26,337 nucleotides of DNA from positions 1-26,337 of the forward strand of contig JBBDNZ010000087.1 in NCBI GenBank assembly GCA_040877285.1. The letters are read 5' to 3'. A model generated the notes under the pieces. It ran no database searches and was not told the DNA's origin. It saw only the letters and a list, made by a program, of their open reading frames with translations. The first letter of the stretch is position 1. Each line of letters opens with the position of its first letter. Position numbers and translations under genes: made by a program. This document shows positions 14,337-22,734 of the stretch, one piece after another. This DNA is from CANKHA01 sp040877285 (lineage in GTDB: Bacteria > Pseudomonadota > Alphaproteobacteria > Rhizobiales > Xanthobacteraceae).

Positions 14337-14350
14337 TTGACGTGAATCAA
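14337..14350. promoter_or_regulatory. FixK/FNR-type box 4
   Basis: TTGACGTGAATCAA has the TTGA-N6-TCAA form, one base from the FNR consensus TTGAT-N4-ATCAA. TATAAA (14377-14382) downstream gives a plausible -10, with a start near 14385 for the HPF/archease/rtcB operon. It sits between divergent genes and could in principle serve both. Confidence 0.65.
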
Positions 14351-14492
14351 CATGCGGATCCGCACCTTGTCCTAGCTATAAAATCACTCGGGCGATTTCT
14401 CGCTTCAATCGGCAAAGCCACGCCAAGTTTAAGGTGTGGAATTGCCTCATATCTCACCGATCGCCGCGGTGACCGAAACTTGCAGGAAGCCT

Positions 14493-15062
14493 ATGCAAAC
14501 ACCCGTTGAAATCGACTTTCAAGGCCTGCGCGGAACACCGGAGGTTCGCGCCTCGATCGAGCAGCACATCGCCGCGCTGGAGCGGCGCTATGGCCGCGTC
14601 ACGGCCTGCCGGGTGGTGCTAAAGGGACCAGGCGGCCACCACCGGACGGGCGGTCTCCACGAGGTCAATATCCACCTCGCTCTTCCCGACGGCCGTGAAG
14701 TCAACGTCGGGCGCACCGCACAGGCCGACGAGCGGCACTCCGATCTGACATTTGCCATCAACGATGCCTTCAAGCGGGCGCGGCGGCGGCTGCAAGATCA
14801 AGTTCGCAGCATGCAGGGACAGGTGAAGCAGCATGAAAACCAGCCGGTCGGTGTGGTGAAGAATTTGGATCCGGCCGGCGAGTTTGGGTTCATTGAGGCG
14901 GCCGACGGGCATGAAGTCTATTTCCACAGGAACAGCGTGCTTGCCGGCGCGTTCGGTCGTCTCGCTGTCGGCACGCCCGTCGCCTTCGCCGAGGAAATAG
15001 GTGAGAAGGGACCGCAGGCCAGCACGGTCAAGCTGTTGGGAAAACATAGACTCCGGCTATGA
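14493..15062 (+). CDS. Ribosome hibernation (HPF/RaiA) domain fused to a cold-shock domain
   Basis: From ATG 14493 (GCAGGAAG just ahead) the protein has 189 residues. Residues about 4-100 fit the HPF/RaiA fold that binds the decoding centre of idle ribosomes: VEIDFQGLRGTPEVRASIEQH, then HEVNIHLALPDGREVNVG and FAINDAFKRARRRLQDQ. Residues about 114-187 form a cold-shock domain (GVVKNLDPAGEFGFIEAADG, VYFHRNSVL), with the aromatic RNA-binding motif partly kept (FGFI, VYFH). The C-terminal dimerisation domain of long HPF is absent. Its stop overlaps the archease start (ATGA at 15059-15062), so the two are translationally coupled. A likely role is parking or protecting ribosomes and RNA in stress; a paralogue lies at 22835. 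Confidence 0.85.
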   Translation: MQTPVEIDFQGLRGTPEVRASIEQHIAALERRYGRVTACRVVLKGPGGHHRTGGLHEVNIHLALPDGREVNVGRTAQADERHSDLTFAINDAFKRARRRLQDQVRSMQGQVKQHENQPVGVVKNLDPAGEFGFIEAADGHEVYFHRNSVLAGAFGRLAVGTPVAFAEEIGEKGPQASTVKLLGKHRLRL

Positions 15063-15493
15063 GCCATCCTGTCGCAGCCAAAGCGAGATGGGAGCATTTT
15101 CCGCACGATGCCGATGTCGGCGTACGCGGATGGGGTGCGACGGCGGCCGAGGCGTTCGAACAGGCGGCTCATGCGCTGACGGCCGTCATCACCGATGCCG
15201 AGGTCAAGCCGCAGCTTTCGGTTGACGTGGCATGCGAGGCGCCCGACCTGGAACTCCTGTTCGTCGAATGGCTCAACGCCATCATTTACGAGATGGCGGT
15301 TCGCAAGATGCTGTTCGGGCGCTACTCCGTGCGGATCGACGGCAATCGGCTCACGGGAACGTTATGGGGCGAGCCGGTCGACGTCGAGCGCCATGCGCCC
15401 GCCTGCGAGCCGAAAGGCGCGACCTACACCGCATTGAGGGTTGCCAAGGAGTCCGACGGCGGCTGGTCTGCCGCCTGCATCGTGGACGTATGA
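15059..15493 (+). CDS. Archease, RtcB cofactor
   Basis: The 144-residue protein fits archease. It starts with WEHFPHDADVGVRGWGAT (about 11-28), holding the acidic metal-binding residues, and ends with EPKGATYTALRV (about 121-132) and a terminal IVDV whose aspartate completes the site. Archease speeds the guanylylation of RtcB and lets it turn over repeatedly. The start overlaps the upstream stop codon, and rtcB begins 12 bases after its own stop, so three genes are tightly linked: hibernation factor, archease, RNA ligase. Confidence 0.93.
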   Translation: MSHPVAAKARWEHFPHDADVGVRGWGATAAEAFEQAAHALTAVITDAEVKPQLSVDVACEAPDLELLFVEWLNAIIYEMAVRKMLFGRYSVRIDGNRLTGTLWGEPVDVERHAPACEPKGATYTALRVAKESDGGWSAACIVDV

Positions 15494-15505
15494 CGGAGAT
15501 TTGCG

Positions 15506-16936
15506 ATGGATCTTGCCCGCTTCACCCGTGTCGATGAAACGACTTGGCGCATCGAGCCGCAAGGCGCCATGCGCGTGCCGGCCGTCATCTATGCGGATGA
15601 AAAACTGATCCGCGACATGGACGACAAAGTCTATGAGCAGGCAGCCAACGTCACCAAGCTGCCCGGAATCGTTCAGGCGTGTTACGTCATGCCGGACGCC
15701 CATTGGGGCTATGGTTTCCCGATCGGGGGCGTGGCGGCTTTCGATCCCGACAAAGACGGAGTCATTTCGGCCGGCGGCGTGGGTTTCGACATTTCATGCG
15801 GAGTGCGCACGATGCTTACCGGCCTCTCGGTCGCCGACATTCTTCCCGTGCAGAAGCCGCTGGCCGATTCGCTGTTTCGCCAAATCCCGGCCGGCGTCGG
15901 CAGCAAAGGAGCCATTACTCTCGACGCGGCGGAAATGGACGCAATGCTGTCGGGTGGTGCTCTCTGGGCGGTGGAGCGCGGCTGGGGAGAGATGCGCGAT
16001 CTGGAAAGGATCGAAGAGGGGGGGAAGATGGCCGGGGCCCGGCCAGAGCATGTTTCCGACCGCGCCAAGGAGCGGCAGCGGCGCGAGATGGGGACACTCG
16101 GTTCCGGCAATCACTATCTTGAAGTCCAGGCGGTGGCCGAAATCTTCGATCCGGCCGTCGCCAAGACCTTTGGCCTCGCTCAGGGCGATGTCGTCGTCAC
16201 GATCCACTGCGGCTCTCGCGGGCTTGGCCATCAGATCGGAACCGAGTTTTTGAAGGAAATGGTCGTGAGCGCGAAGGAAGCGGGCATTGAGCTTCCCGAT
16301 CGCGAGCTTGCCTGTGCGTCGATCAATTCCGAGGTCGGCCAGCGCTACCTCGGCGCGATGCGGGCGGCGATCAATTGCGCGCTGGCCAATCGGGAAATCC
16401 TCGGCCATTTATCGCGCCGCGTTTTCGCTCATTTCTTTCCGGACTGCGATCTGCGTCTTCTCTTCGACGTATCCCACAACACCTGTAAGGTCGAATCGCA
16501 CGCCGTCGACGGAAAACAACGCGAGCTGTTCGTTCATCGCAAAGGCGCGACCCGGGCCTTTGGTCCCGGCCACCCGACTCTGCCCGACGCGCTGCGGACG
16601 GTCGGTCAGCCGGTGCTGATCGGGGGCAGCATGGGGACGGGCTCATATATCCTCGTGGGCGAGGCGTCGAGCGAGCAAAAGGCGTTTTCGTCGGCCTGTC
16701 ACGGCGCCGGCCGCGCAATGTCCCGGCACGCGGCGCTCAAGCAGTGGAGCGGGCGCAAAATCGTCGACGATCTGGCGGCACGGGGCATCTTCATCCGCTC
16801 GCCATCGACGCGCGGCGTGGCCGAGGAAGCGCCCGGCGCCTACAAGGATGTCAGCGCAGTGGTGATTGCGGCGGAGCACGCCGGGCTCGCCCGGCGAGTG
16901 GCCCGCCTTCGGCCACTGATCTGCATCAAAGGCTGA
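15506..16936 (+). CDS. rtcB: RNA-splicing ligase RtcB
   Basis: RtcB joins RNA 2',3'-cyclic phosphate (or 3'-phosphate) ends to 5'-OH ends using GTP and Mn2+. The 476-residue protein is of full length. Residues in the active site are visible: GFDISCGVR with D95 and C98, GSGNHYLEV with H203, HCGSRGLGHQ with H234, SHNTCKVE with H324, and CHGAGRAMSR with H399, the histidine that takes GMP. The start has GGAG at 15494-15497. In E. coli, rtcB is silent until RtcR activates a sigma-54 promoter; no such regulator or promoter is seen here, and the operon instead lies behind a FixK/FNR-type box. It may repair tRNA or rRNA broken during stress. Confidence 0.96.
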   Translation: MDLARFTRVDETTWRIEPQGAMRVPAVIYADEKLIRDMDDKVYEQAANVTKLPGIVQACYVMPDAHWGYGFPIGGVAAFDPDKDGVISAGGVGFDISCGVRTMLTGLSVADILPVQKPLADSLFRQIPAGVGSKGAITLDAAEMDAMLSGGALWAVERGWGEMRDLERIEEGGKMAGARPEHVSDRAKERQRREMGTLGSGNHYLEVQAVAEIFDPAVAKTFGLAQGDVVVTIHCGSRGLGHQIGTEFLKEMVVSAKEAGIELPDRELACASINSEVGQRYLGAMRAAINCALANREILGHLSRRVFAHFFPDCDLRLLFDVSHNTCKVESHAVDGKQRELFVHRKGATRAFGPGHPTLPDALRTVGQPVLIGGSMGTGSYILVGEASSEQKAFSSACHGAGRAMSRHAALKQWSGRKIVDDLAARGIFIRSPSTRGVAEEAPGAYKDVSAVVIAAEHAGLARRVARLRPLICIKG

Positions 16937-17016
16937 ACAGCCGTGATCGAAGGTGTTCCGCAGGAAATCAAAGTGTTGCCCTGTATCCCAATCGAGGGCT
17001 AGTCGAGGAAACCACC

Positions 17017-17703
17017 ATGCCGTTCGAGAACCGGTCGGATGCGGGAAAGAAGTTGGCCGCCGCGCTGGTCAAGTACAAGGATCAGCAGCCGGTGATCCTC
17101 GCGCTGCCGCGCGGCGGCGTGGCCGTGGCAGCCGAGGTGGCGCAGGCGCTCGACGCGCCGCTCGATCTGATCCTGGTGCGCAAGATCGGCGTGCCTTACC
17201 AGCCTGAATTGGCGATGGGCGCCGTTGTTGACGGACCTTCGCCTCTCGTCGTGCGCAATGAAGATGTGATCCGCGTGTCGGGCGTGGAGGAAGCGGAATT
17301 CAAGGCGGTCTGCGACAGCGAACTCGCCGAGATCGAGCGGCGCCGCCAGAGCTATCTCGGCGGCCGCGATCGCGTAGATGTCGCGGGCCGCACCGCGATC
17401 ATAGTCGATGACGGCATTGCGACCGGCGCAACCACCCGTGCGGCACTGCGCGCAGCGCGGCTGCGCAACCCCAAAAAGATCGTACTCGCCATACCTGTGG
17501 CGCCGACGGAAAGCCTCGATGCGTTGCGTGCCGATGCCGACGATGTCATTTGCCTCGAGGACCACGAATTCTTCGGCGCGATCGGGTTCTACTACTCCGA
17601 TTTCCGCCAAGTTTCCGACCAGGATGTGATCGAGACGCTCGCGCGGTTCCCTGCGCGGAATCCAAAGGAAAGCCCGGCTGAGGTCCCTAAAGCGCGGGCA
17701 TAG
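17017..17703 (+). CDS. Phosphoribosyltransferase domain protein
   Basis: The 228-residue protein has the type I PRTase layout. LALPRGGVAVAAEVA (about 28-42) precedes the catalytic region, and AIIVDDGIATGATTRAAL (about 128-145) is the PRPP-binding loop with its two acidic residues. The hood domain and C-terminus match the group often annotated as phosphoribosyltransferase beside dienelactone-hydrolase or erythromycin-esterase domains; here it stands alone. ATG 17017 has GAGG eight bases ahead. It ends the island and lies 80 bases behind rtcB, probably on the same transcript. With a second PRPP synthetase in the island, a salvage role for nucleobases released from degraded RNA is possible, but the base is unknown. 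Confidence 0.82.
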   Translation: MPFENRSDAGKKLAAALVKYKDQQPVILALPRGGVAVAAEVAQALDAPLDLILVRKIGVPYQPELAMGAVVDGPSPLVVRNEDVIRVSGVEEAEFKAVCDSELAEIERRRQSYLGGRDRVDVAGRTAIIVDDGIATGATTRAALRAARLRNPKKIVLAIPVAPTESLDALRADADDVICLEDHEFFGAIGFYYSDFRQVSDQDVIETLARFPARNPKESPAEVPKARA

Positions 17704-17813
17704 GGTCTCAATCGGGACGCACCCGCGGGCCCAGTCTGCGACAATGGCAGCCCCTTTCCCGCGGCGGCACGGGGATGCTAGACAGCAGGCCGAGGCAAGT
17801 AGAACAGGGGAAA

Positions 17814-18926
17814 ATGGCAAAGGTTGGTAACGATGTCCTTCGCGACCCCTATATGGAATGGGTCGCGCGCCAGGGTGTCCCCGTCGTCGAGGATTTCGGC
17901 ATCGACATCCGCCAAGTGCCGGTGGCGCCGTGGGAGCGTTACGGCATGCACGGCGCCTTCTGCCATCTCAAGGGCCGCGACGATTTTCTCTCCATCTTCG
18001 CCTTCGAGCTGCCGCCCGGCGGCAAATCGCGGCCGCTGCGCCACATCTGCGAGGAAGTATTTTATGTGATCTCCGGCCACGGCTCGACGGTCGTGACCAC
18101 CGACGACGGGCGCCGCCACAGCTTCGAATGGGGCCCGCGCAGCCTCTTCGCCATTCCGCTTAATCTGGAGCACCAGCATTTCAACGGCTCGGGTGTGGAG
18201 CCCGCGCGCTTTGCCTCGGCGAATAACATGGTTTTCACCATGAACCGCTTTCGCAACGAGGATTTCATCTTCAACTGCCCGGTGCGGTTCCCCGAGCGCG
18301 TGGGCGCCGACAATCATTTTGCCGGAGAAGGGGAGTTCATCGGCATCCGTCCGGGGCGGCATCAGTGGGAGACGAATTTCGTCGCCGATCTTTCCTCCTT
18401 CGAGCTGAAGTCCTGGGCCGCGCGCGGGGCGGGCGGCTCCATGCTGCGCTTCATGCTGGCCGACAACACTATCGGCGCGCATTCCTCGGAGATGCCGGTC
18501 GGCACCTACAAGAAGGGCCACCGGCATTTCGACGGCGTCTGCGTCTTCGCCGTTACCGGCAAGGGCTATTCGCTGCTCTGGCACGAGGACGATCCGGATT
18601 TCGTGCGGGTGGATTGGGAGCATGGCGTCGTCTATTGCCCGCCCGACGCCATGTTCCATCAACACTTCAACGTGGCGAACCACCCCTCGCGCTACCTCGC
18701 TTTGCAGATCGGCACGGTGCGCTACCCGCTGCTCAAGGTGAAGCACAACATCTGGGACAGCGGCGTCGATAAGGACGTCAGGCAGGGGGGTGCGCAGATC
18801 GAGTATGAAGATCAGGATCCGCGTATCCACGAGATGTGGCTAAAGGAGATCGCCAAGAACGGCGTGCAGTCCGGCATGGGAAAATTCATCGATGAATCCC
18901 GTTTCGTAAAGAAGGCGGCAGGATGA
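17814..18926 (+). CDS. Double-cupin protein 1
   Basis: This 370-residue soluble protein has two cupin barrels. The N-terminal barrel (about 55-135) has LRHICEEVFYVISGHG (H77, E80, E81) and the second motif with H120 and H122. The C-terminal barrel (about 215-300) has GTYKKGHRHFDGVCVF (H236, H238) and FHQHFN (H282, H284). These residues would bind a metal such as Fe2+ or Mn2+. Bicupins of this length include ring-cleaving dioxygenases, but the motifs differ from gentisate dioxygenase and the substrate is unknown. The end EDQDPRIH is shared with the two paralogues. ATG 17814 has AGGGG at 17806-17810. The gene overlaps the next by four bases (ATGA). Confidence 0.82.
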   Translation: MAKVGNDVLRDPYMEWVARQGVPVVEDFGIDIRQVPVAPWERYGMHGAFCHLKGRDDFLSIFAFELPPGGKSRPLRHICEEVFYVISGHGSTVVTTDDGRRHSFEWGPRSLFAIPLNLEHQHFNGSGVEPARFASANNMVFTMNRFRNEDFIFNCPVRFPERVGADNHFAGEGEFIGIRPGRHQWETNFVADLSSFELKSWAARGAGGSMLRFMLADNTIGAHSSEMPVGTYKKGHRHFDGVCVFAVTGKGYSLLWHEDDPDFVRVDWEHGVVYCPPDAMFHQHFNVANHPSRYLALQIGTVRYPLLKVKHNIWDSGVDKDVRQGGAQIEYEDQDPRIHEMWLKEIAKNGVQSGMGKFIDESRFVKKAAG

Positions 18927-19933
18927 GCGAGCTTAACCAGCCCGCCCCACCTGGGAAATTTCTGGTCGATCCCTATCAGGAATGGGCCAAGGGCGAAGGC
19001 GTTCCCATCCATACCGGCGCGGCGGCCGATCTGCTCAAAGCGGAGACGAAGACTTGGGCGCGCTTCGGTGCGAAGGGGGCGATGTGTCATCTGGATGGGC
19101 GTGACGATTTTCTGACCGTGTTCCTTCTGGAGATCGCGCCGGGCGCAAGTGCGGCCTTGCGGCGGCATCTCTATGAGGAAATCTCCTATGTGCTGTCCGG
19201 CAGCGGCGTGACCGAGTTCGAATTGGCGGGCCGCAAGCAGACTATCGAATGGGGCCCGCGCAGCCTTTTTGCCGTGCCGATGAATGCCCGCTACCGCCAC
19301 CGCAATACGTCCGGCGCGCAGGCGCGCATCGCTTGCGTCAATGATCTGCGCTATCTGTTCAGTCTCTACCGCAACGAGAAATTCATTTTCGAAACGCCGG
19401 TCGATTTTTCCGAGCGCGATGGCGGGACGCTCTCGGTGCCCGATGCCGCCGCGCTCAAGCTGCAAGAAAGCAAGAACGGCATCGCGTCGGCGCCGCTCAC
19501 CTTGGCGAACGGCACCATCGGCGCGGATGTGGTGGAATTGGCGCCGGGTACGTATCAGCCGGCGTCGCGTCAGATGCAGGGCGCGCACCACTTCGGCGTG
19601 GCCGGCGAAGGCTACACGCTCGTCTGGGAGGAGGGCGCGCAGGATTTTTCCCGTATCGATTGGCGCCACGGCATCGTTTTTGCCGCGCCGGGCATGCAAT
19701 TCCATCAGCATTTCAACGCCGGTGCCGCGCCCGCGCGCTATCTCGGCATCGAGTTCGGCAGCCTGCGCGATCCCATGCTGCGCAGCCGCCGTGCGGCTTA
19801 CGGCGACACGACGGTCTATGCCGCCGGCAGCGCGACCGTGGCTTACGCGGAGCAGGATCCACGCATCCACCAGTTGTGGCTCGACACCATCGCGGGCAAA
19901 GACGTCGCGCCGCGGACTCCGGCGGGCGCTTGA
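18923..19933 (+). CDS. Double-cupin protein 2, metal site partly lost
   Basis: This 336-residue paralogue of the genes at 17814 and 21592 begins at ATG 18923, overlapping the stop of cupin 1. The N-terminal barrel keeps RHLYEEISYVLSG (H82, E85, E86), but the second motif has only H126. In the C-terminal barrel, GTYKKGHRH of cupins 1 and 3 is replaced by GTYQPASRQ, so both first-motif histidines are missing (S215, Q217). FHQHFN (H261, H263) remains. It also lacks about 34 residues, including the RPG...WETNF segment between the barrels. It may be a non-catalytic partner of the other cupins, or a different enzyme. The shared EQDPRIH end and tight spacing favour one complex or pathway. Confidence 0.78.
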   Translation: MSELNQPAPPGKFLVDPYQEWAKGEGVPIHTGAAADLLKAETKTWARFGAKGAMCHLDGRDDFLTVFLLEIAPGASAALRRHLYEEISYVLSGSGVTEFELAGRKQTIEWGPRSLFAVPMNARYRHRNTSGAQARIACVNDLRYLFSLYRNEKFIFETPVDFSERDGGTLSVPDAAALKLQESKNGIASAPLTLANGTIGADVVELAPGTYQPASRQMQGAHHFGVAGEGYTLVWEEGAQDFSRIDWRHGIVFAAPGMQFHQHFNAGAAPARYLGIEFGSLRDPMLRSRRAAYGDTTVYAAGSATVAYAEQDPRIHQLWLDTIAGKDVAPRTPAGA

Positions 19934-20014
19934 AGGCGGGGCCTCTTGCCTGAAATGCCCTACGTGCTAGGGAAACCTCCGGCAGCCTCCTTTTCATATC
20001 TCCACGGAAATCGC

Positions 20015-21514
20015 ATGCACGAAGTCGATTTTGAGCACGAACACGCTGACGAAGCCTATCGGGAGGAGCTCGCTCGTTTTATCTGGAGCCAGGACAATAT
20101 CGAGCTGCGCACAATCGGCATCGATATCGGCAGCTCCACCTCGCATCTGCTCTTTGCCAAGGTCACCTTGCAGCGCCAGTCGCTCGGGCTGTCCAGCCGC
20201 TTTCTGGTGGTGAGCCGCGAGATCGTCTGGCGCTCGCCCATCATGCTCACGCCGTTCCTGCCGGACGGCACTATCGATGCCAAGAAGCTCGGCACCTTCA
20301 TCCATAACGCCTATCACGAGGCCGGCTTTGGCCGCGGCGACATCGACAGCGGCGCGGTGATCCTCACCGGCGAGGCGATCAAGAAGACAAACGCGCGGGC
20401 CATCGACGAACTTTTTGCCGCCGAGGCCGGTAAATTCGTCTGCGCCACCGCGGGGCATAAGCTGGAATCCACGCTGGCGGCGCATGGTTCCGGCGCGGTC
20501 GCCATATCCAAGCAGCGCAACGCCTGCGTGCTGCATGTTGATATCGGCGGCGGCACCACCAAGCTCGCGCTGATCGACAAGGGAAAGATTCTTGGCGTCG
20601 CCGCCGTTGCCGTCGGCGGGCGGCTGCTGGCGACGGACTCTTATGGCGCCTGGACGCGCGTGGACGATTCCGCGCGCCTGGTGGCTGAGGAATTGGGCCT
20701 GCCGACAGACTTCCGCAGCATTGGCGAGCTAAAGACCCGCAAAGCCATCGCGGCGCGGCTGGCGGCGCTGGCAGTCGATCAAATCGTCGGAGCGCCACTC
20801 GATCAACTCGGCAAGGCGCTGGAATTGACCGAGCCGCTGACGCGGGAAGTGGAGCCTGTGTTGCTCACCTTCTCCGGCGGAGTGGCGGAATACATTTTCG
20901 GCCATGAGACGCGCGAGCACGGCGATATCGCCAAACTTCTGGCGCAGGAGATCGGCGCCCAGCTCGGCAAGCGCAGCTCTACCAAGGTGATCGATCCCGG
21001 TCAGCGCATCCGCGCCACGGTGATCGGCGCCTCGCAATTCACCGTGCAGGTGAGCGGCAAGACCATCTATTTGCCGGAAGCCGATATCCTGCCGGTCCAC
21101 AACGTCCCGGTGATCCATGCCGACGTCGATCTATCGGGAAAGATCGACCCGCGGGCGCTGACGCAAGCGATCGAAACCAAGCTCAAGCAGGCGGACCTCG
21201 AGCCCAATTCGCGCATGGCCATCGCCTTCACCTGGTCGGGCGATCCGGAATATTCGCGCATCCGCGCCGCCGGCGAGGGCATTGCCGCCGCGGTCAGCGC
21301 CGGCCGCACCGCGAAGGACATCCTTTTCCTCATGGTCGAGGGGGATGTGGGCCGCACCTTCGGCCACCTGCTGGAAACCGAGCTGAAACTGCCGGGACAT
21401 GTGGTATCCATTGACGGCGTGCAACTGCACGATTTTGACTATGTTGACGTGGGCGCTATGATCACGCCGCCGGGCGTGGTTCCCATGGTGATCAAGTCGC
21501 TGCTATTCTCTTGA
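20015..21514 (+). CDS. EutA-family ATPase (ethanolamine ammonia-lyase reactivase-like)
   Basis: The 499-residue protein fits EutA, an ASKHA (actin/Hsp70-fold) ATPase. GIDIGSSTSHLLF (35-47) is the first phosphate loop, VDIGGGTTKLAL (175-186) the second, and LTFSGGVAEYIFG the adenosine motif. GAVILTGEAIKKTNARAI and the end GGVVPMVIKSLLFS-like (VVPMVIKSLLFS) are typical of EutA. E. coli EutA exchanges damaged cobalamin in ethanolamine ammonia-lyase (EutBC). No eutB or eutC lies in the window; the neighbours are three cupins, so the partner may be another enzyme. Start ATG 20015 has CGGAAAT ahead; an ATG at 19946 would add 23 residues. It follows cupin 2 by 81 bases. Confidence 0.85.
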   Translation: MHEVDFEHEHADEAYREELARFIWSQDNIELRTIGIDIGSSTSHLLFAKVTLQRQSLGLSSRFLVVSREIVWRSPIMLTPFLPDGTIDAKKLGTFIHNAYHEAGFGRGDIDSGAVILTGEAIKKTNARAIDELFAAEAGKFVCATAGHKLESTLAAHGSGAVAISKQRNACVLHVDIGGGTTKLALIDKGKILGVAAVAVGGRLLATDSYGAWTRVDDSARLVAEELGLPTDFRSIGELKTRKAIAARLAALAVDQIVGAPLDQLGKALELTEPLTREVEPVLLTFSGGVAEYIFGHETREHGDIAKLLAQEIGAQLGKRSSTKVIDPGQRIRATVIGASQFTVQVSGKTIYLPEADILPVHNVPVIHADVDLSGKIDPRALTQAIETKLKQADLEPNSRMAIAFTWSGDPEYSRIRAAGEGIAAAVSAGRTAKDILFLMVEGDVGRTFGHLLETELKLPGHVVSIDGVQLHDFDYVDVGAMITPPGVVPMVIKSLLFS

Positions 21515-21591
21515 GGAGAAGCCAACCGGCTCGCGGCCTCCTTGTGGGAGCCTGCGGGCCTTAATGAGATCGCGAATGCGGGGATAGGAAG

Positions 21592-22734
21592 ATGACAGGG
21601 ACGCAACAACCGCGCTACGGCGTCGATGCCTATCTGGATTGGGTGAAGGCCGAGGGCATTCCGGTCACGGAGGATTACGGCATCGACCTGTTCAAGGTCG
21701 AGACCGGCTTGTGGCCGCGCTACGGCGTCAAGAGCGCGGCGGTGCATCTGAAGGGGCGGGGCGATTTCGCCAATATGTTCCTTTATGACATCGCGCCGGG
21801 CCGGGCCACGACGCCGCAGCGCCATCTCTACGAGGAAGTGATTTACGTTCTCGAAGGAGCCGGCAGCACGCAGGTCGAGTTCACCGACGGGCAGAAGCGC
21901 AGCTTCGAATGGGGTCCGAAGAGCCTGTTCGCGATTCCGCTCAACGCCAAACACCGGCACTTCAATGGCAGCGGCGCGCAGCGCGCCTTGCTGGTAAGCA
22001 CTACCGACCTGCCGCTGGTGATGAATACCTTCCACAACGAGAAATTCATCTTTGATACCGACTTCGAATTCATCGACCGCGCCGGCAAGAAGGAATACTT
22101 CGCGGGCGAAGGCGATCTCATCACCGTCCGTCCGGGCAACCATATGTGGGAGACGAATTTCATCCCCGACCTCGCCGCCATCGAATTAAAGTCATGGGGC
22201 GACCGCGGCGCCGGCGGCACCAACATCATGTTCGTGCTGGCCGACGGCACCATGCACGCGCACATCTCGGAAATGCCGGTCGGCACCTATAAGAAGGGTC
22301 ACCGCCACGGTCCGGGCTTTCACGTCATGTGCGTCACCGGCCACGGCTATTCGCTGCTGTGGATCCCCGACCAGAAGGATTTTCTGCGCATCGACTGGAA
22401 GCACGGGGTGGTATTTCCGCCGGCGGATCAGCAGTTCCACCAGCATTTCAACACCAGCAACTTTCCTGCGCGCTATCTCGCGACCGGAGTCGGCGGCCTG
22501 CGCTATCCGCTGACCTTGCAGCAGCGGCGGTCGCTGCTGGGCGTAAAGCCGGGGGAAAAGGGCGCCGTCTCCACCCCGCTCAAAGAGGGCGGTGACCAGA
22601 TCGAATACGAGGATCAGGATCCGCGCATTCACCGCATCTGGCTGGAGGAAATGAAGAAGCACGGCGTCGCGCCGAAGATGGAAAAGTTCATGGTGTCCGG
22701 CGATCCGGCCAGTGCGCGGACCTCCGCCGCCTGA
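21592..22734 (+). CDS. Double-cupin protein 3
   Basis: The 380-residue protein closely matches cupin 1 over the whole length. The N-terminal barrel has RHLYEEVIYVLEGAG (H78, E81, E82) and HRHFN (H121, H123). The C-terminal barrel has EMPVGTYKKGHRH (H237, H239) and FHQHFN (H283, H285). The end EYEDQDPRIHRIWLEEMKKH repeats that of cupin 1. It has an insertion before this end (about 311-326). AGGAAG lies directly before ATG 21592. Since cupins 1 and 3 keep both full metal sites and cupin 2 does not, 1 and 3 are the probable enzymes. The gap of 77 bases after the EutA-like gene suggests the same transcription unit. Confidence 0.82.
   Translation: MTGTQQPRYGVDAYLDWVKAEGIPVTEDYGIDLFKVETGLWPRYGVKSAAVHLKGRGDFANMFLYDIAPGRATTPQRHLYEEVIYVLEGAGSTQVEFTDGQKRSFEWGPKSLFAIPLNAKHRHFNGSGAQRALLVSTTDLPLVMNTFHNEKFIFDTDFEFIDRAGKKEYFAGEGDLITVRPGNHMWETNFIPDLAAIELKSWGDRGAGGTNIMFVLADGTMHAHISEMPVGTYKKGHRHGPGFHVMCVTGHGYSLLWIPDQKDFLRIDWKHGVVFPPADQQFHQHFNTSNFPARYLATGVGGLRYPLTLQQRRSLLGVKPGEKGAVSTPLKEGGDQIEYEDQDPRIHRIWLEEMKKHGVAPKMEKFMVSGDPASARTSAA

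Noticed and set aside
17704..17813. Search for a FixK/FNR box or terminator between the phosphoribosyltransferase and cupin 1
   Set aside because: No TTGA-N6-TCAA, no stem with a T-run; the boundary between the two regions is set by gene content only.
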